Source: a virus. From it: DNA of 37,171 nt. Within the stretch, counting starts at the first letter, position 1. The number at the start of each line of letters is the position of its first letter. Of the stretch, positions 29,664 to 37,171 are shown in pieces. The notes beneath the pieces are model-generated. The model made no database searches and was not told the DNA's origin. It saw nothing but the letters and a program-made list of their open reading frames with translations. The translations under genes were made by a program, and so were the position numbers. The DNA lies in IMG/VR virus record IMGVR_UViG_3300025096_000058, positions 1-37,171 of that record; one strand, written 5' to 3'.

Positions 29664-31585
29664 TGGCTGTATTACCTTCACCATCTAATACATCTGAACC
29701 ACAGGCACAAGGATTTGAAGCTAACTTAGATGACTTATTCCTAAGATTTGCTGTTGGTCCTGGCAGACAAATGAATATTAATACTGCTCCATTACAGGCA
29801 CAAGCTATACAAACATCAGAAACTCCAGAAGATTTCCAACAAGAGTTTGGTCAGATTTATTCAAGGACTGATTTCTCTGGTGGTTCTGGATTAGATAAAG
29901 CACATAAAAGAAATGCTAGTGAAATGGATTTCTCTAGGTTCTGGGATAGTAGTGGTATTGATGTTTTTAGTGGTAAAGCTGTAGGACAGGAATACAAAGT
30001 ATCTTTACTTAACTCAACAGAGGAAGTTACTACTTCTTCTGAAACAAATCTTTATGCACAACAGCTAGATGGAACAATATTTTATGCTGATGGTGCTGTT
30101 CTTAAAAAGATAACTACTCCATTAACAGGAAGTTCTAGTACAGATGGTACACCAAGTGGAGGTAATGATATTACTGGATTAGCTATTATGGGTAATCAAT
30201 TATTCATTGTTGCTAATGGTGTTGTCTATCAGAGAACAGGTGCAGGTACTTATGGAAGTTATAACTCTGATAATACTTATAGTAGACTATGGGCTGCTAA
30301 AGGAAGATTAATTGCATCAGATACATCTGGAGTTCTTTATGAAATAGAACCATCTTCTTCATCAGCAGGAGCTGATAATACTATTCACTCACTTAGGAAT
30401 GGTAGAAGTTGGACAGATGTCTGTGATGCAGGTGCAGTTGTACTAGCTACAGCAGATGATGGGTATATATATTCTTTAGTTGATGAGAGTTCTAACTTAA
30501 CTCTTAAAGGTCAAACCTTTATTGAAGGTGAAGTACCTAATGCAATAGATGCAGCACAAGGTTTAATATTTTATGGTACTTATGAGAACACTGCTAGTGG
30601 AAAGATTGGAAGATTATATAGAGCAGAGATTACTAATGCCAACAGTTTGTATGTGTTAGTTAATGCACAGTTAATTAAACAATGGGGTGATGGTACAACT
30701 ACTTTGGACCAAGCACCTTACAGTATTATTTCAACAAGAGATAGTATCTATACAGGTATAAAAGATACAGCATCTAAGACTAACTTATGGAGATACTACT
30801 TACCTACTGGTGGGATAGCTAGAGATTTAGAATTTGCAGAAGGTGGAATAGTAAAAGGTCTTACAGTATTTTCTGATAAGTTATTTGCAACTGTAAGTGG
30901 TGGTGGAATATACAGAGAAACTTCTAACTATGTTTCTACTGGTTACATCATTACAGCATTAGGAGATTTCTTTACATCAGAAAAGAAACAGTGGGTTGGA
31001 GCTAAATTAAATACACAAGATGTAAGTTCAGGTACAGTTCAGCTATCTACTTCAACGATTGCAACAGATATAAATGATAGTTCATCTTCTACTTGGCAAT
31101 CACAAGTAACACTAAACTCTGGTACTGGTGGAGAAGAAGAAGTTATGACTTTAGTTAGTGGTAGATGGATTGCAGGAAAGATAGATATAACAACAGATGA
31201 CCAAGCACAATCTCCTGGACTACTTTCATTTGCTATAAGAGGTTTCCAGTTGGTTAATGACTTGGTTGTAGATATACCAGTTAATATATCAGACCAAATA
31301 GAAAGACCATACAGAAAAAGAATTAAGGTTAATGGACAAGGTGAGTTGGTGTATCAAGCACTTAGAAATAAAGAAGGAAAGAATGTTCAATTAGAGATAT
31401 ACAGACCAGATACATTATTAAGAGGTATAATAGAAAATGTTAGCAGTCCTATTGAAGAAATATCTCCAAGAGGTTCTGTAACAACTTATTGTCTAGTAAG
31501 ATTTAGAGGTAGTAAGGTAATACAAATATCTACTGCTGGAGAAGGGTTAGGTATAGCATTACTAGGAAGTGGAAGATTAGGATAG
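29663..31585 (+). CDS. Tail protein with propeller-like repeats (nozzle-like), 640 residues
   Basis: Beta-rich, with recurring short strands separated by turns: TNLYAQQLDGTIFYADG, NQLFIVANGVVYQRTG, WAAKGRLIASDTSGVLYEIE, ATADDGYIYSLVDE, SIYTGIKDTASKTNLWRYYL and KLFATVSGGGIYRET. About six units of 40-50 residues suggest a beta-propeller such as the tail-nozzle proteins of short-tailed phages. N-terminal ~100 residues probably attach to the adaptor. The C-terminal beta region has a KRIKVNGQGELVYQAL segment. No enzymatic motif is seen. Confidence 0.55.
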   Translation: MAVLPSPSNTSEPQAQGFEANLDDLFLRFAVGPGRQMNINTAPLQAQAIQTSETPEDFQQEFGQIYSRTDFSGGSGLDKAHKRNASEMDFSRFWDSSGIDVFSGKAVGQEYKVSLLNSTEEVTTSSETNLYAQQLDGTIFYADGAVLKKITTPLTGSSSTDGTPSGGNDITGLAIMGNQLFIVANGVVYQRTGAGTYGSYNSDNTYSRLWAAKGRLIASDTSGVLYEIEPSSSSAGADNTIHSLRNGRSWTDVCDAGAVVLATADDGYIYSLVDESSNLTLKGQTFIEGEVPNAIDAAQGLIFYGTYENTASGKIGRLYRAEITNANSLYVLVNAQLIKQWGDGTTTLDQAPYSIISTRDSIYTGIKDTASKTNLWRYYLPTGGIARDLEFAEGGIVKGLTVFSDKLFATVSGGGIYRETSNYVSTGYIITALGDFFTSEKKQWVGAKLNTQDVSSGTVQLSTSTIATDINDSSSSTWQSQVTLNSGTGGEEEVMTLVSGRWIAGKIDITTDDQAQSPGLLSFAIRGFQLVNDLVVDIPVNISDQIERPYRKRIKVNGQGELVYQALRNKEGKNVQLEIYRPDTLLRGIIENVSSPIEEISPRGSVTTYCLVRFRGSKVIQISTAGEGLGIALLGSGRLG

Positions 31586-31586
31586 A

Positions 31587-33635
31587 ATGACAGCACAAGA
31601 AACTAAGCTATTTAATGCTTTTGAAAGTACACTAACATCAACAGTTGGTGCATCAGGTTTAGATTTTGTTGTTAATTCTGTAACTGCACCTACTGCAGTT
31701 ACTTTAGCTGCACCATTTTATATAGTTTTAAATCCAGATAGCTCAACTAACAGAGAAGTTATACTTGTTACTTCAGTTAATACAGGAACTAAAACTTTAA
31801 CTTGCGATAATATAAACAAAAGATTTTTAGATGGTTCAGCAGCTAGTTCAGGATTATCACACGCATCTGGTTCTGTTGTCAGAATGTCGCCAGTAGAACA
31901 ACACATAGAAGATTTAAATGACAGAGTAGATACCATAATCAATGAAGCAGGTACAGCAGTTAATACTTCCTTATTCTTAGATGAAGATGATATGTCATCT
32001 GACTCTGCTACTAAAGGTGTAACACAGCAATCAGTTAAGAAATATGTTGATGATAATGTTACTGCTCAAGACTTAGATACAGCAGGTAACTCTGGTACAG
32101 GTGCAGTTGATTTAGATTCACAATCATTAACAGTATCTGGTGATGGAACAATACTTACTTCTACAGCTAGTGGTCAAGCAATAACATTTGCTATTGCAGA
32201 TGCAACTACTTCAGCAAAAGGTGCTGCGAGTTTTTCTTCGGATAACTTTGCAGTTTCTTCTGGTGCAGTAACTATTAAAGCTGGTGGTGTAGATTTAACA
32301 GCAGAAGTAACAGGAACATTACCTGTAGCTAATGGTGGTACAGGTGCTACTGCTTTTGATGACAAAGCTGTAATAATAACACAAGATACAGGAACAGATA
32401 CTTTAGCTGCTGCAGTAATGGATGCAAATGGTGAACTACTTATTGGTGGTACATCTGGTCCAGCAGTAGGAACATTAACAGGTGGTACAAATGTAACAGT
32501 AACAAACTCTGATGGTGGTATTAGTATCGCAGCTACCGATACCAATACAACTTACACAGCAGGTGATGGTCTTGATTTATCTGGTACAGAATTTAGTACA
32601 GACTTAAAATCTAATGGTGGTCTTGTAATAGAATCTACAGAACTAGCAGTAGATTTAGGTGCTTCATCTATTACAGGTACATTAGCAGTTGATGATGGTG
32701 GTACAGGACAAATATCATATACAAATGGTCAATTACTTATAGGTAATACAACAGGTAATACATTAGCTAAAGGTACTTTAACTGCTGGTTCTAATGTTTC
32801 TATTACTAATGGTTCTGGTTCTATAACTATTGCTGCAACAGATACAAATACTACTTATACTGCTGGAACATTATTAGATTTAGCTACTACAACATTTAAT
32901 GTAGATTTATCTGAAGCAGCAGAAGCAGCTATTGCTGATGGTGATTATGTAATGTTCTTAGATGGTGGTGCTTCAGGTACTGCTGCTAAAGAAGCAATAG
33001 GTGATATAGCTACTTTATTTGCAGGAACAGGACTTACAGCTTCTAGTTCTGTAATAGGAGTTGATACATCACAAAATATTACAGCTTTAACTGGTGGCGA
33101 TTTAACAATCTATGAAGATGCAAACAATGCAGATGTTTCTATAAAGATGGGAACAAGTGCTACCGAATCATTAACTATAGAAGTATTAAATGGTGGTTCA
33201 AACAAAACTGCTGAACAAATTAACTTCACAACAGCTACTGCTTCAGGAACTGCTGACCACGGCAAGATGGTATTTAATGTAGATGAAACATTAATAGCAA
33301 CTATTGATGATGGTGGTATTGACTTAGCAACAGGAAAAGAATTTAGTGTTAATGGAACTGCTATAGGTGGTTCAGCAACTGCTCTTATAGATGGAGATTC
33401 AGACTTTACACTTTCAGATGGTATTGCTAGTGGAATACACTACGAGTTAGATGATACAGATATGGCTAACTGGAACGCAGGTGGTGTTGCATTAACAGCA
33501 GCAGGTGGTATTTTTAGACACAATCAGACACAATCTGCTACTTATACAATAGCTGCAACAGAGGGTACAGTTCTTGCAGGACCTATTACAATAACAGGTA
33601 CAGTAACAAATGCTGGTACAATGGTAATATTATGA
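31587..33635 (+). CDS. Tail fibre with repeated NGGTG-type modules, 682 residues
   Basis: Low in aromatic residues and rich in Thr, Gly, Ala, Asp and Ser. After an N-terminal attachment domain with SPVEQHIEDLNDRVDTI (about 101-117) come adhesin-like modules: LPVANGGTGATAF and LAVDDGGTGQISY, each followed by an (N)G(E/Q)LLIG ... TAGSNV-type segment and the identical AATDTNTTYTAG. The last part (AATEGTVLAGPITITGTVTNAG) is a terminal beta motif. It is a trimeric-fibre-like shaft and probably the first host contact. It starts 1 base after the upstream stop and overlaps the next gene (ATGA). Confidence 0.75.
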   Translation: MTAQETKLFNAFESTLTSTVGASGLDFVVNSVTAPTAVTLAAPFYIVLNPDSSTNREVILVTSVNTGTKTLTCDNINKRFLDGSAASSGLSHASGSVVRMSPVEQHIEDLNDRVDTIINEAGTAVNTSLFLDEDDMSSDSATKGVTQQSVKKYVDDNVTAQDLDTAGNSGTGAVDLDSQSLTVSGDGTILTSTASGQAITFAIADATTSAKGAASFSSDNFAVSSGAVTIKAGGVDLTAEVTGTLPVANGGTGATAFDDKAVIITQDTGTDTLAAAVMDANGELLIGGTSGPAVGTLTGGTNVTVTNSDGGISIAATDTNTTYTAGDGLDLSGTEFSTDLKSNGGLVIESTELAVDLGASSITGTLAVDDGGTGQISYTNGQLLIGNTTGNTLAKGTLTAGSNVSITNGSGSITIAATDTNTTYTAGTLLDLATTTFNVDLSEAAEAAIADGDYVMFLDGGASGTAAKEAIGDIATLFAGTGLTASSSVIGVDTSQNITALTGGDLTIYEDANNADVSIKMGTSATESLTIEVLNGGSNKTAEQINFTTATASGTADHGKMVFNVDETLIATIDDGGIDLATGKEFSVNGTAIGGSATALIDGDSDFTLSDGIASGIHYELDDTDMANWNAGGVALTAAGGIFRHNQTQSATYTIAATEGTVLAGPITITGTVTNAGTMVIL

Positions 33636-34132
33636 GTTCGTTAAATGTAAATACAATAGATGAATATACAGGTGCTGCTGGTGTAACAATAGATGGTGCA
33701 TTAATTAAAGATGGCAAATTAGCTAGTGGTACAGGTAATGTACTTCAAGTAGTTACAGGAACTTTAGATAGTGCTGCTAATACTACATCTTCTAGTTATG
33801 TTGATACAGGACTTACAGCAAGTATAACTTGCTCTTCTACTTCATCTAAAGTTTTAGTTTTAGTAGCCCAACAAACAGCAGCTACAGCTACTAGCATACC
33901 TGCTCTGTATTTAAAGTTACTAAGGGATAGCACTTCTTTAGGAGAAGCAACTATGGTTCAAAATGGTGGTTCAAGTCTTTACACTACAACAAGTTTTGTT
34001 AAATTAGATAGTCCTAGTTCAACATCAGCTTTAACATATAAAACACAATTTAAAGAAGGTTCAGATGGTACAGCTTATGTTGCAACAGATAACTTCCAAG
34101 ATAATATAGTTCTTATTGAAATTGGTGGATAA
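33632..34132 (+). CDS. Receptor-binding module 1, 166 residues
   Basis: An N-terminal anchor SLNVNTIDEYTGAAGVTIDGALIKDGKL resembles the start of module 3 (IKVDTISEKTSANGVTIDSVLIKDG), so both probably dock to the same fibre site. The rest is Ser/Thr-rich beta (STSSKVLVLVAQQTAATATS). The fibre stop overlaps its ATG, and TAATG joins it to the small gene downstream. Exchangeable tip domains of this kind bind the host surface. Confidence 0.6.
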   Translation: MSSLNVNTIDEYTGAAGVTIDGALIKDGKLASGTGNVLQVVTGTLDSAANTTSSSYVDTGLTASITCSSTSSKVLVLVAQQTAATATSIPALYLKLLRDSTSLGEATMVQNGGSSLYTTTSFVKLDSPSSTSALTYKTQFKEGSDGTAYVATDNFQDNIVLIEIGG

Positions 34133-34443
34133 TGGCAATTAGTAAAATAGAAGCAATTATAAGTTTAGATTCAACAGCAGTGGTAACTGTACGAGGAGAA
34201 ACAGTTGAATGGATAAGTGGAGCTATTAAAGAACCTACTGATGCAGAGATAAAAGCAGAACAAGAAAGATTACAAACAGAGTATGATAATAACAAATACC
34301 AAAGAGATAGAGCTGCTGAATATCCATCAGTAAAAGATTTTATGGAAGCCTATACAGAAAAAGAAATAGGTAGTGATTCAACTAAGTGGGATGCTTATGT
34401 TGTAAACTATAATAAAGTAAGAACGGATAACCCTAAAGGATAG
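34132..34443 (+). CDS. Small tail-assembly-like protein 1, 103 residues
   Basis: An N-terminal beta part (VVTVRGETVEWI), a charged coiled-coil helix (EIKAEQERLQTEYDNN) and the end DAYVVNYNKVRTDNPKG. The C-terminal layout R..YPS...W....K...DNPKG is shared with the gene at 35036-35353 and recalls phage tail-fibre assembly chaperones. Coupled to module 1. Role inferred. Confidence 0.55.
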   Translation: MAISKIEAIISLDSTAVVTVRGETVEWISGAIKEPTDAEIKAEQERLQTEYDNNKYQRDRAAEYPSVKDFMEAYTEKEIGSDSTKWDAYVVNYNKVRTDNPKG

Positions 34444-34445
34444 AT

Positions 34446-35036
34446 ATGCCAGGTAGTATAAAAATAGATGATGGAAGTGGTAACTATACCATATTAACTA
34501 ATGGTGGTTCGTTAAGCTCAGACAAGACAATTACTATTCCTAATACAACTGGAACTATGGCTTTAACTTCAGATATTACAAGTGGTTTATCTTCAGCACA
34601 AACATTTAGATTAACAGCAGGAATAGGTGGTGCAGTAGATGCTGCTATTACTTCTAACTGGGAAGTACCAGATACAGAGAATCAAGGAAATATGGGAAGC
34701 CTTGTATCAGAGAGTTCTGGGATATTTACATTTTCAGAAACAGGATATTATTTAATTATTGCACAAGGTTCTACTATAACTAATACAGCAGGAAATGTAA
34801 CCATTGAAATTCATATAACTGATGACAATTCAACTTATACTGTAGTGGGAGAAGCTAGAACTTATAATTCTAATTCAAATGATAGTACATTTACTCATAC
34901 AATTATTGATGTAACTAATGTAAGTAATGATAAAGTTAAATTTTTTGCTGATGTAGACCAATCAAACTGTGAATTAAGAGGAAGTTCAACACAAAACCTT
35001 ACTTGTGTATCTTTTCTAAAACTAGGAGCAACATAA
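34446..35036 (+). CDS. Receptor-binding module 2 (C1q/TNF-like), 196 residues
   Basis: GSIKIDDGSGNYTILTNGG is an anchor, then TITIPNTTGTMALTS, and a jelly-roll-like domain with SESSGIFTFSETGYYLIIAQG and a C-terminal VSNDKVKFFADVDQSNCELRG. The last part aligns closely with module 3 (LSNDKVKFKFNDNQGGCNLLG), including one Cys. The fold resembles C1q/TNF-like trimer tips. Two bases after the upstream gene, with a TAATG joint downstream. Confidence 0.65.
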   Translation: MPGSIKIDDGSGNYTILTNGGSLSSDKTITIPNTTGTMALTSDITSGLSSAQTFRLTAGIGGAVDAAITSNWEVPDTENQGNMGSLVSESSGIFTFSETGYYLIIAQGSTITNTAGNVTIEIHITDDNSTYTVVGEARTYNSNSNDSTFTHTIIDVTNVSNDKVKFFADVDQSNCELRGSSTQNLTCVSFLKLGAT

Positions 35037-35353
35037 TGGCAATACAATTAGCAGATGTTATGAAATATTTTAACCAAGGCAAGATGCAGTGGTGGGGTTG
35101 GAAAGATACTGCTAATGGAGAAGTTTATTCTAACTTAAAATTATTAGATAACACAGCAACTATGCCAACTGAAGATGAAATCAACGCAAAAATAGCAGAG
35201 ATACAAGTAATGCAAGATAGAAGATTAGCTTATGGTTCTATTGGCGACCAGCTTGATGTGCTCTATAAAGATTTAGTAGCAGGAAAAGTAGATGCTACAG
35301 GCGAGTGGGCAAAAGCAATCAAAAAAGTAAAGGATGATAACCCTAAAGGATAA
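35036..35353 (+). CDS. Small tail-assembly-like protein 2, 105 residues
   Basis: The start MAIQLADVMK at 35036 is chosen because it overlaps the upstream stop (TAATG); an earlier in-frame ATG at 35003 lies inside that gene. The N-terminus has QWWGWKDTANGEVYSNL; the middle is helical (EDEINAKIAEIQVMQDRR); the end is LAYGSIGDQLDVLYKDLVAG...WAKAIKKVKDDNPKG. The Y-(G/P)-S-IGDQLD-(A/V)-LYKD pattern is well known from small tail-fibre-associated proteins of marine phages. Paralogue of 34132-34443. Confidence 0.65.
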   Translation: MAIQLADVMKYFNQGKMQWWGWKDTANGEVYSNLKLLDNTATMPTEDEINAKIAEIQVMQDRRLAYGSIGDQLDVLYKDLVAGKVDATGEWAKAIKKVKDDNPKG

Positions 35354-35355
35354 TT

Positions 35356-35934
35356 ATGGCAAGTGAGATAAAGGTAGATACTATATCAGAAAAGACTTCA
35401 GCTAATGGTGTAACCATTGACAGTGTTTTAATTAAAGATGGAAATGTAGATGGAGTAGATGTATCTGCTATTACACAAGGTATTACAGAACTTGACCAAT
35501 GGCAATTAACTGCAAACTTAACTGCTAGTGCTGACCCTATAACAACATTCGTAAGACCAAGTGGTACTTTACAAGCTAAAATGGGAACAGGAATGTCAAA
35601 TTCTTCAGGTATTTGGACATTCCCAAGTACAGGTTATTGGAAAATTACAGTTCACGCTTTATTTTCAAATACCTCTGACAATCAAGATGGAGATATGATT
35701 GTTTATAGTACAGCAAATAATGGAACAGCTTGGGATGAAATAGCTTACACAGCTTATAGTGGAGAACAAAATGATTTCTCTGGTTCTACAACTGGCTGTC
35801 TTTTAGATATAACAGATTTATCAAACGACAAAGTAAAGTTTAAATTCAATGATAATCAAGGTGGATGTAACTTACTAGGAGAATCTACTAAGAACAGAAC
35901 AATGTTTGAATTTATGAGGGTAGGAGATACATAA
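35356..35934 (+). CDS. Receptor-binding module 3 (C1q/TNF-like), 192 residues
   Basis: Combines the anchor of module 1 (VDTISEKTSANGVTIDSVLIKDG) with the jelly-roll domain of module 2 (SNSSGIWTFPSTGYWKITVHA, then LSNDKVKFKFNDNQGGCNLLG). It therefore looks like a recombinant of two existing cassettes. It ends this cluster; the downstream gene has its own possible promoter. Confidence 0.65.
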   Translation: MASEIKVDTISEKTSANGVTIDSVLIKDGNVDGVDVSAITQGITELDQWQLTANLTASADPITTFVRPSGTLQAKMGTGMSNSSGIWTFPSTGYWKITVHALFSNTSDNQDGDMIVYSTANNGTAWDEIAYTAYSGEQNDFSGSTTGCLLDITDLSNDKVKFKFNDNQGGCNLLGESTKNRTMFEFMRVGDT

Positions 35935-35966
35935 TAAATCCTTAATCGTATGATACAATCGTGTCT

Positions 35967-36098
35967 ATGGATTATTTTATAGGATTTTTAATAGGTTATT
36001 ATATTCGTGATTTCTTTAGATACCTAAAAAAGTTAGCTGATTACAGGGTTATTGATGACTTTGAATCCGAATGGTTAATAGAAGATGATGTTGAATAA
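35967..36098 (+). CDS. 43-residue membrane-associated protein
   Basis: MDYFIGFLIGYYIRDFFRYL gives a short hydrophobic segment, then a charged tail (KKLADYRVIDDFESEWLIEDDVE). No ribosome site is seen; TACAAT stands about 7 bases before the ATG, so a leaderless start is possible. It might be a small lysis accessory or inner-membrane peptide. No family recognised. Confidence 0.5.
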   Translation: MDYFIGFLIGYYIRDFFRYLKKLADYRVIDDFESEWLIEDDVE

Positions 36099-36122
36099 TT
36101 TAATTTGTTTTAAAATAGATAT

Positions 36123-36341
36123 ATGAATGGAAATATCAAGATAAATCCAAGCCAGATATTACAAGGTGGATTAGCAGCCTTAGTTGCTTGGTTGTTTAGA
36201 ACTGTACAAACATTAACCAATGAAGTAGCAGTATTAAAAGCAGAAATTACAAATGCTAATGAAAGATTAGCCGAAGTGCTAACTGTTATCAGTGGAATAT
36301 CAGGAGAAATCACAGAAATAATATGGAAGATAGGTGGCTAA
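36123..36341 (+). CDS. Small membrane protein with a coiled coil (holin-like or lysis accessory), 72 residues
   Basis: A hydrophobic span ILQGGLAALVAWLFRTV (about 12-28) is followed by a coiled-coil helix (LTNEVAVLKAEITNANERLAEVL) and a short end (GEITEIIWKIGG). The layout resembles small holin/antiholin-like (XhlA-like, but reversed) or spanin-like proteins. TAATG joins it to the 11-residue mini-ORF. Confidence 0.55.
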   Translation: MNGNIKINPSQILQGGLAALVAWLFRTVQTLTNEVAVLKAEITNANERLAEVLTVISGISGEITEIIWKIGG

Positions 36342-36376
36342 TGGAATGTTGTGGAAACTGTAACTGCGGTGGCTAA
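36341..36376 (+). CDS. 11-residue Cys/Gly mini-ORF
   Basis: MECCGNCNCGG, with 4 Cys in 11 residues. Its ATG overlaps the upstream stop (TAATG) and its own TAA overlaps the ATG of the next gene (TAATG), so it is a complete translational link in the chain. A variant (CGNCNCGGR) is present at the left end of the window, next to the other nuclease copy. Its small size makes coding status uncertain, but the conserved Cys/Asn/Gly core and exact joints argue for it. Confidence 0.5.
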   Translation: MECCGNCNCGG

Positions 36377-36741
36377 TGAATAGTGTTAAAGATAATTTAA
36401 CTTTTGTAATTGCGATTGTTACTTTACTTGGATTTTTAGTAGGTGGAGCAAAAAATACTTTTGATTTAATTGATAAAGTAAATGGTTTAGACAAGTCATT
36501 AGCAGAACAAACAAGCTGGGTCCAATCCCATGTATTAAGTTTTGCTGGGCAATTAGATAAATACCAAATGCAAAATGAGGAAAATTTTGATGAGGTATAT
36601 TTGTTACTTGAAGAACAACAAATGCAGATTGATGAATTGAGAGAACTTGCAGAAGGAACTAACTACTGGGTTTACATGCTAGAAGAAAGATTATGTAGTA
36701 GCAATACTATTGCAAATAAAATAGGTGGTTGTGAGGATTAG
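36376..36741 (+). CDS. Membrane-anchored coiled-coil protein (spanin-like?), 121 residues
   Basis: An N-terminal membrane span FVIAIVTLLGFLVGGA (about 10-25) is followed by a long helix (DKVNGLDKSLAEQTSWVQSHV ... YLLLEEQQMQIDELRELAEG), like an i-spanin or a holin partner, and ends in a Cys-containing tail (RLCSSN...IGGCED). It is coupled to the mini-ORF upstream, and the nuclease ATG directly follows its TAG. At the left end of the window this gene is missing between mini-ORF and nuclease, so it may be an optional cassette. Confidence 0.55.
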   Translation: MNSVKDNLTFVIAIVTLLGFLVGGAKNTFDLIDKVNGLDKSLAEQTSWVQSHVLSFAGQLDKYQMQNEENFDEVYLLLEEQQMQIDELRELAEGTNYWVYMLEERLCSSNTIANKIGGCED

Positions 36742-37089
36742 ATGAAATACTATTATGCTGTAGATATAATCAAGATAGTTGATGGAGATACAGTAGATGT
36801 CAGAATTGATTTGGGTTTTGATGTGTGGCATAAATGTCGTGTACGACTTATGGGCATCAATGCTCCTGAATCACGAACAAGAGATAAAGAAGAGAAGGTC
36901 AGAGGGTTGGCTGCAAAGGAATGGTTAACTAAAGAGTTCTATGATGCAGTGGACCCAATAGAGTTACAATCACATGGCAAAGGAAAGTTTGGAAGAATAC
37001 TTGGAGAGTTCTTTATCAATGGTGTAAACATAAATCAGTTAATGGTTAACAATGGTCATGCGGTGGAGTATTTCGGTGGCAAAAGGTAA
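36742..37089 (+). CDS. Staphylococcal-nuclease-like endonuclease, right copy
   Basis: 115 residues with the same SNase motifs as the left copy (DGDT, R35, E43, R85), an ATG instead of GTG start, and four amino-acid changes. The two GATC sites of the left copy are changed here to GATTTG and GACCCA, both silent, and the GAATTC to GAGTTC. It starts immediately after the stop of the 121-residue gene and its TAA overlaps the next ATG. It is probably the genome's own copy, since it keeps the GATC-free pattern of the rest of the sequence. Confidence 0.85.
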   Translation: MKYYYAVDIIKIVDGDTVDVRIDLGFDVWHKCRVRLMGINAPESRTRDKEEKVRGLAAKEWLTKEFYDAVDPIELQSHGKGKFGRILGEFFINGVNINQLMVNNGHAVEYFGGKR

Positions 37090-37166
37090 TGAGTTGTTAT
37101 ACATATAAACAAAAAGATACAGGTACTTATGTTACAATATGTAACTGCAAGTATGGACATAGATAG
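37089..37166 (+). CDS. 25-residue Cys-containing peptide (second copy)
   Basis: Identical at DNA level to 376-453. Coupled to the nuclease by TAATG. The bases after it (GAGAT) are the start of the ribosome site of the DUF5675 gene, which in the circular map follows next (462 onward). Confidence 0.55.
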   Translation: MSCYTYKQKDTGTYVTICNCKYGHR

Positions 37167-37171
37167 GAGAT

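Larger units (their letters stand above)
36742..37171 (+). repeat. Right copy of the terminal duplicated locus
   Basis: Counterpart of 29-458; about 94% identical in the nuclease gene and 100% in the last 83 bases. Upstream sequences do not match directly: here the 121-residue gene precedes the nuclease, at the left end the Cys/Gly mini-ORF does. Confidence 0.85.

Noticed and set aside
36110-36494. Minus-strand open frames opposite the small membrane genes
   Set aside because: They are opposite a chain of stop-start coupled plus-strand genes and have no ribosome sites.
1-37171. Integrase, attachment site or repressor cassette indicating lysogeny
   Set aside because: No recombinase was seen; the HTH proteins lie inside the early operon, and no att-like core repeat could be supported.

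Overview
The window looks like the almost complete genome of an AT-rich (about one-third G+C by eye) tailed dsDNA phage, most likely short-tailed. Terminase large subunit, portal, scaffold, an SU10/DUF5309-type capsid protein, a head-tail adaptor, tail-fibre genes, a transglycosylase and a lysis module are present. I see no tail tube, sheath, tape measure, integrase, tRNA or CRISPR. The two ends carry the same locus (positions 29-458 and 36742-37171), so the map probably closes on itself at about 36.7 kb. The two copies are not identical: the nuclease gene differs at about 20 of 348 bases, while the following 83 bases match. The host is not provable from here. An r1t-type holin, a metallophosphoesterase of a kind I associate with actinophages, and apparent leaderless promoters would fit a low-GC marine actinobacterium; that is inference.

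Layout. (1) 1-2557, plus strand: staphylococcal-nuclease-like enzyme, a 25-residue Cys peptide, a DUF5675 protein, a holin, and a calcineurin-like phosphoesterase that apparently starts at ATT. A bidirectional terminator follows. (2) 2645-9339, minus strand: the early region, about two dozen small tightly packed genes, including a Rad52/Sak-like annealing protein, two HTH proteins, several zinc-ribbon proteins, a possible cysteine hydrolase and a P-loop kinase-like protein next to the promoter. (3) 9340-10107: a non-coding divergent control region rich in inverted repeats. (4) 10108-26481, mostly plus strand: a small early gene, a minus-strand zinc protein, a 21-residue basic peptide coupled to TerL, portal, then a very large block (1564, 340, 246, 35, 627, 796 and 275 residues) of probable internal virion/ejection proteins. 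(5) 26526-26846: an isolated minus-strand gene between terminators. (6) 27018-36741, plus strand: a possibly structured capsid leader, scaffold, capsid, adaptor, tail protein, fibre, three receptor-binding modules alternating with two small chaperone-like genes, then small membrane proteins leading back to the nuclease.

Three results stand out. The tetramer GATC is almost absent: I found two copies, both in the first 242 bases, where about 100 would be expected. TCGA and GGCC also appear to be absent. A promoter-like motif, GTAACC-N16/17-GTCTAA, occurs four times, always on the minus strand just upstream of early-type genes, including the isolated gene inside the late region. At least one copy places its start codon about 4 bases after the -10 box, suggesting leaderless mRNA. 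Finally, there are several very short translationally coupled genes, including Cys-rich peptides with a CNC core near both map ends.

The late genes are translationally coupled, mostly by TAATG or ATGA overlaps. Early genes instead carry a stereotyped AAGGAAGGTAA ribosome-binding leader. No DNA polymerase, helicase, primase or RNA polymerase is recognisable, so the phage probably depends on host replication and transcription.
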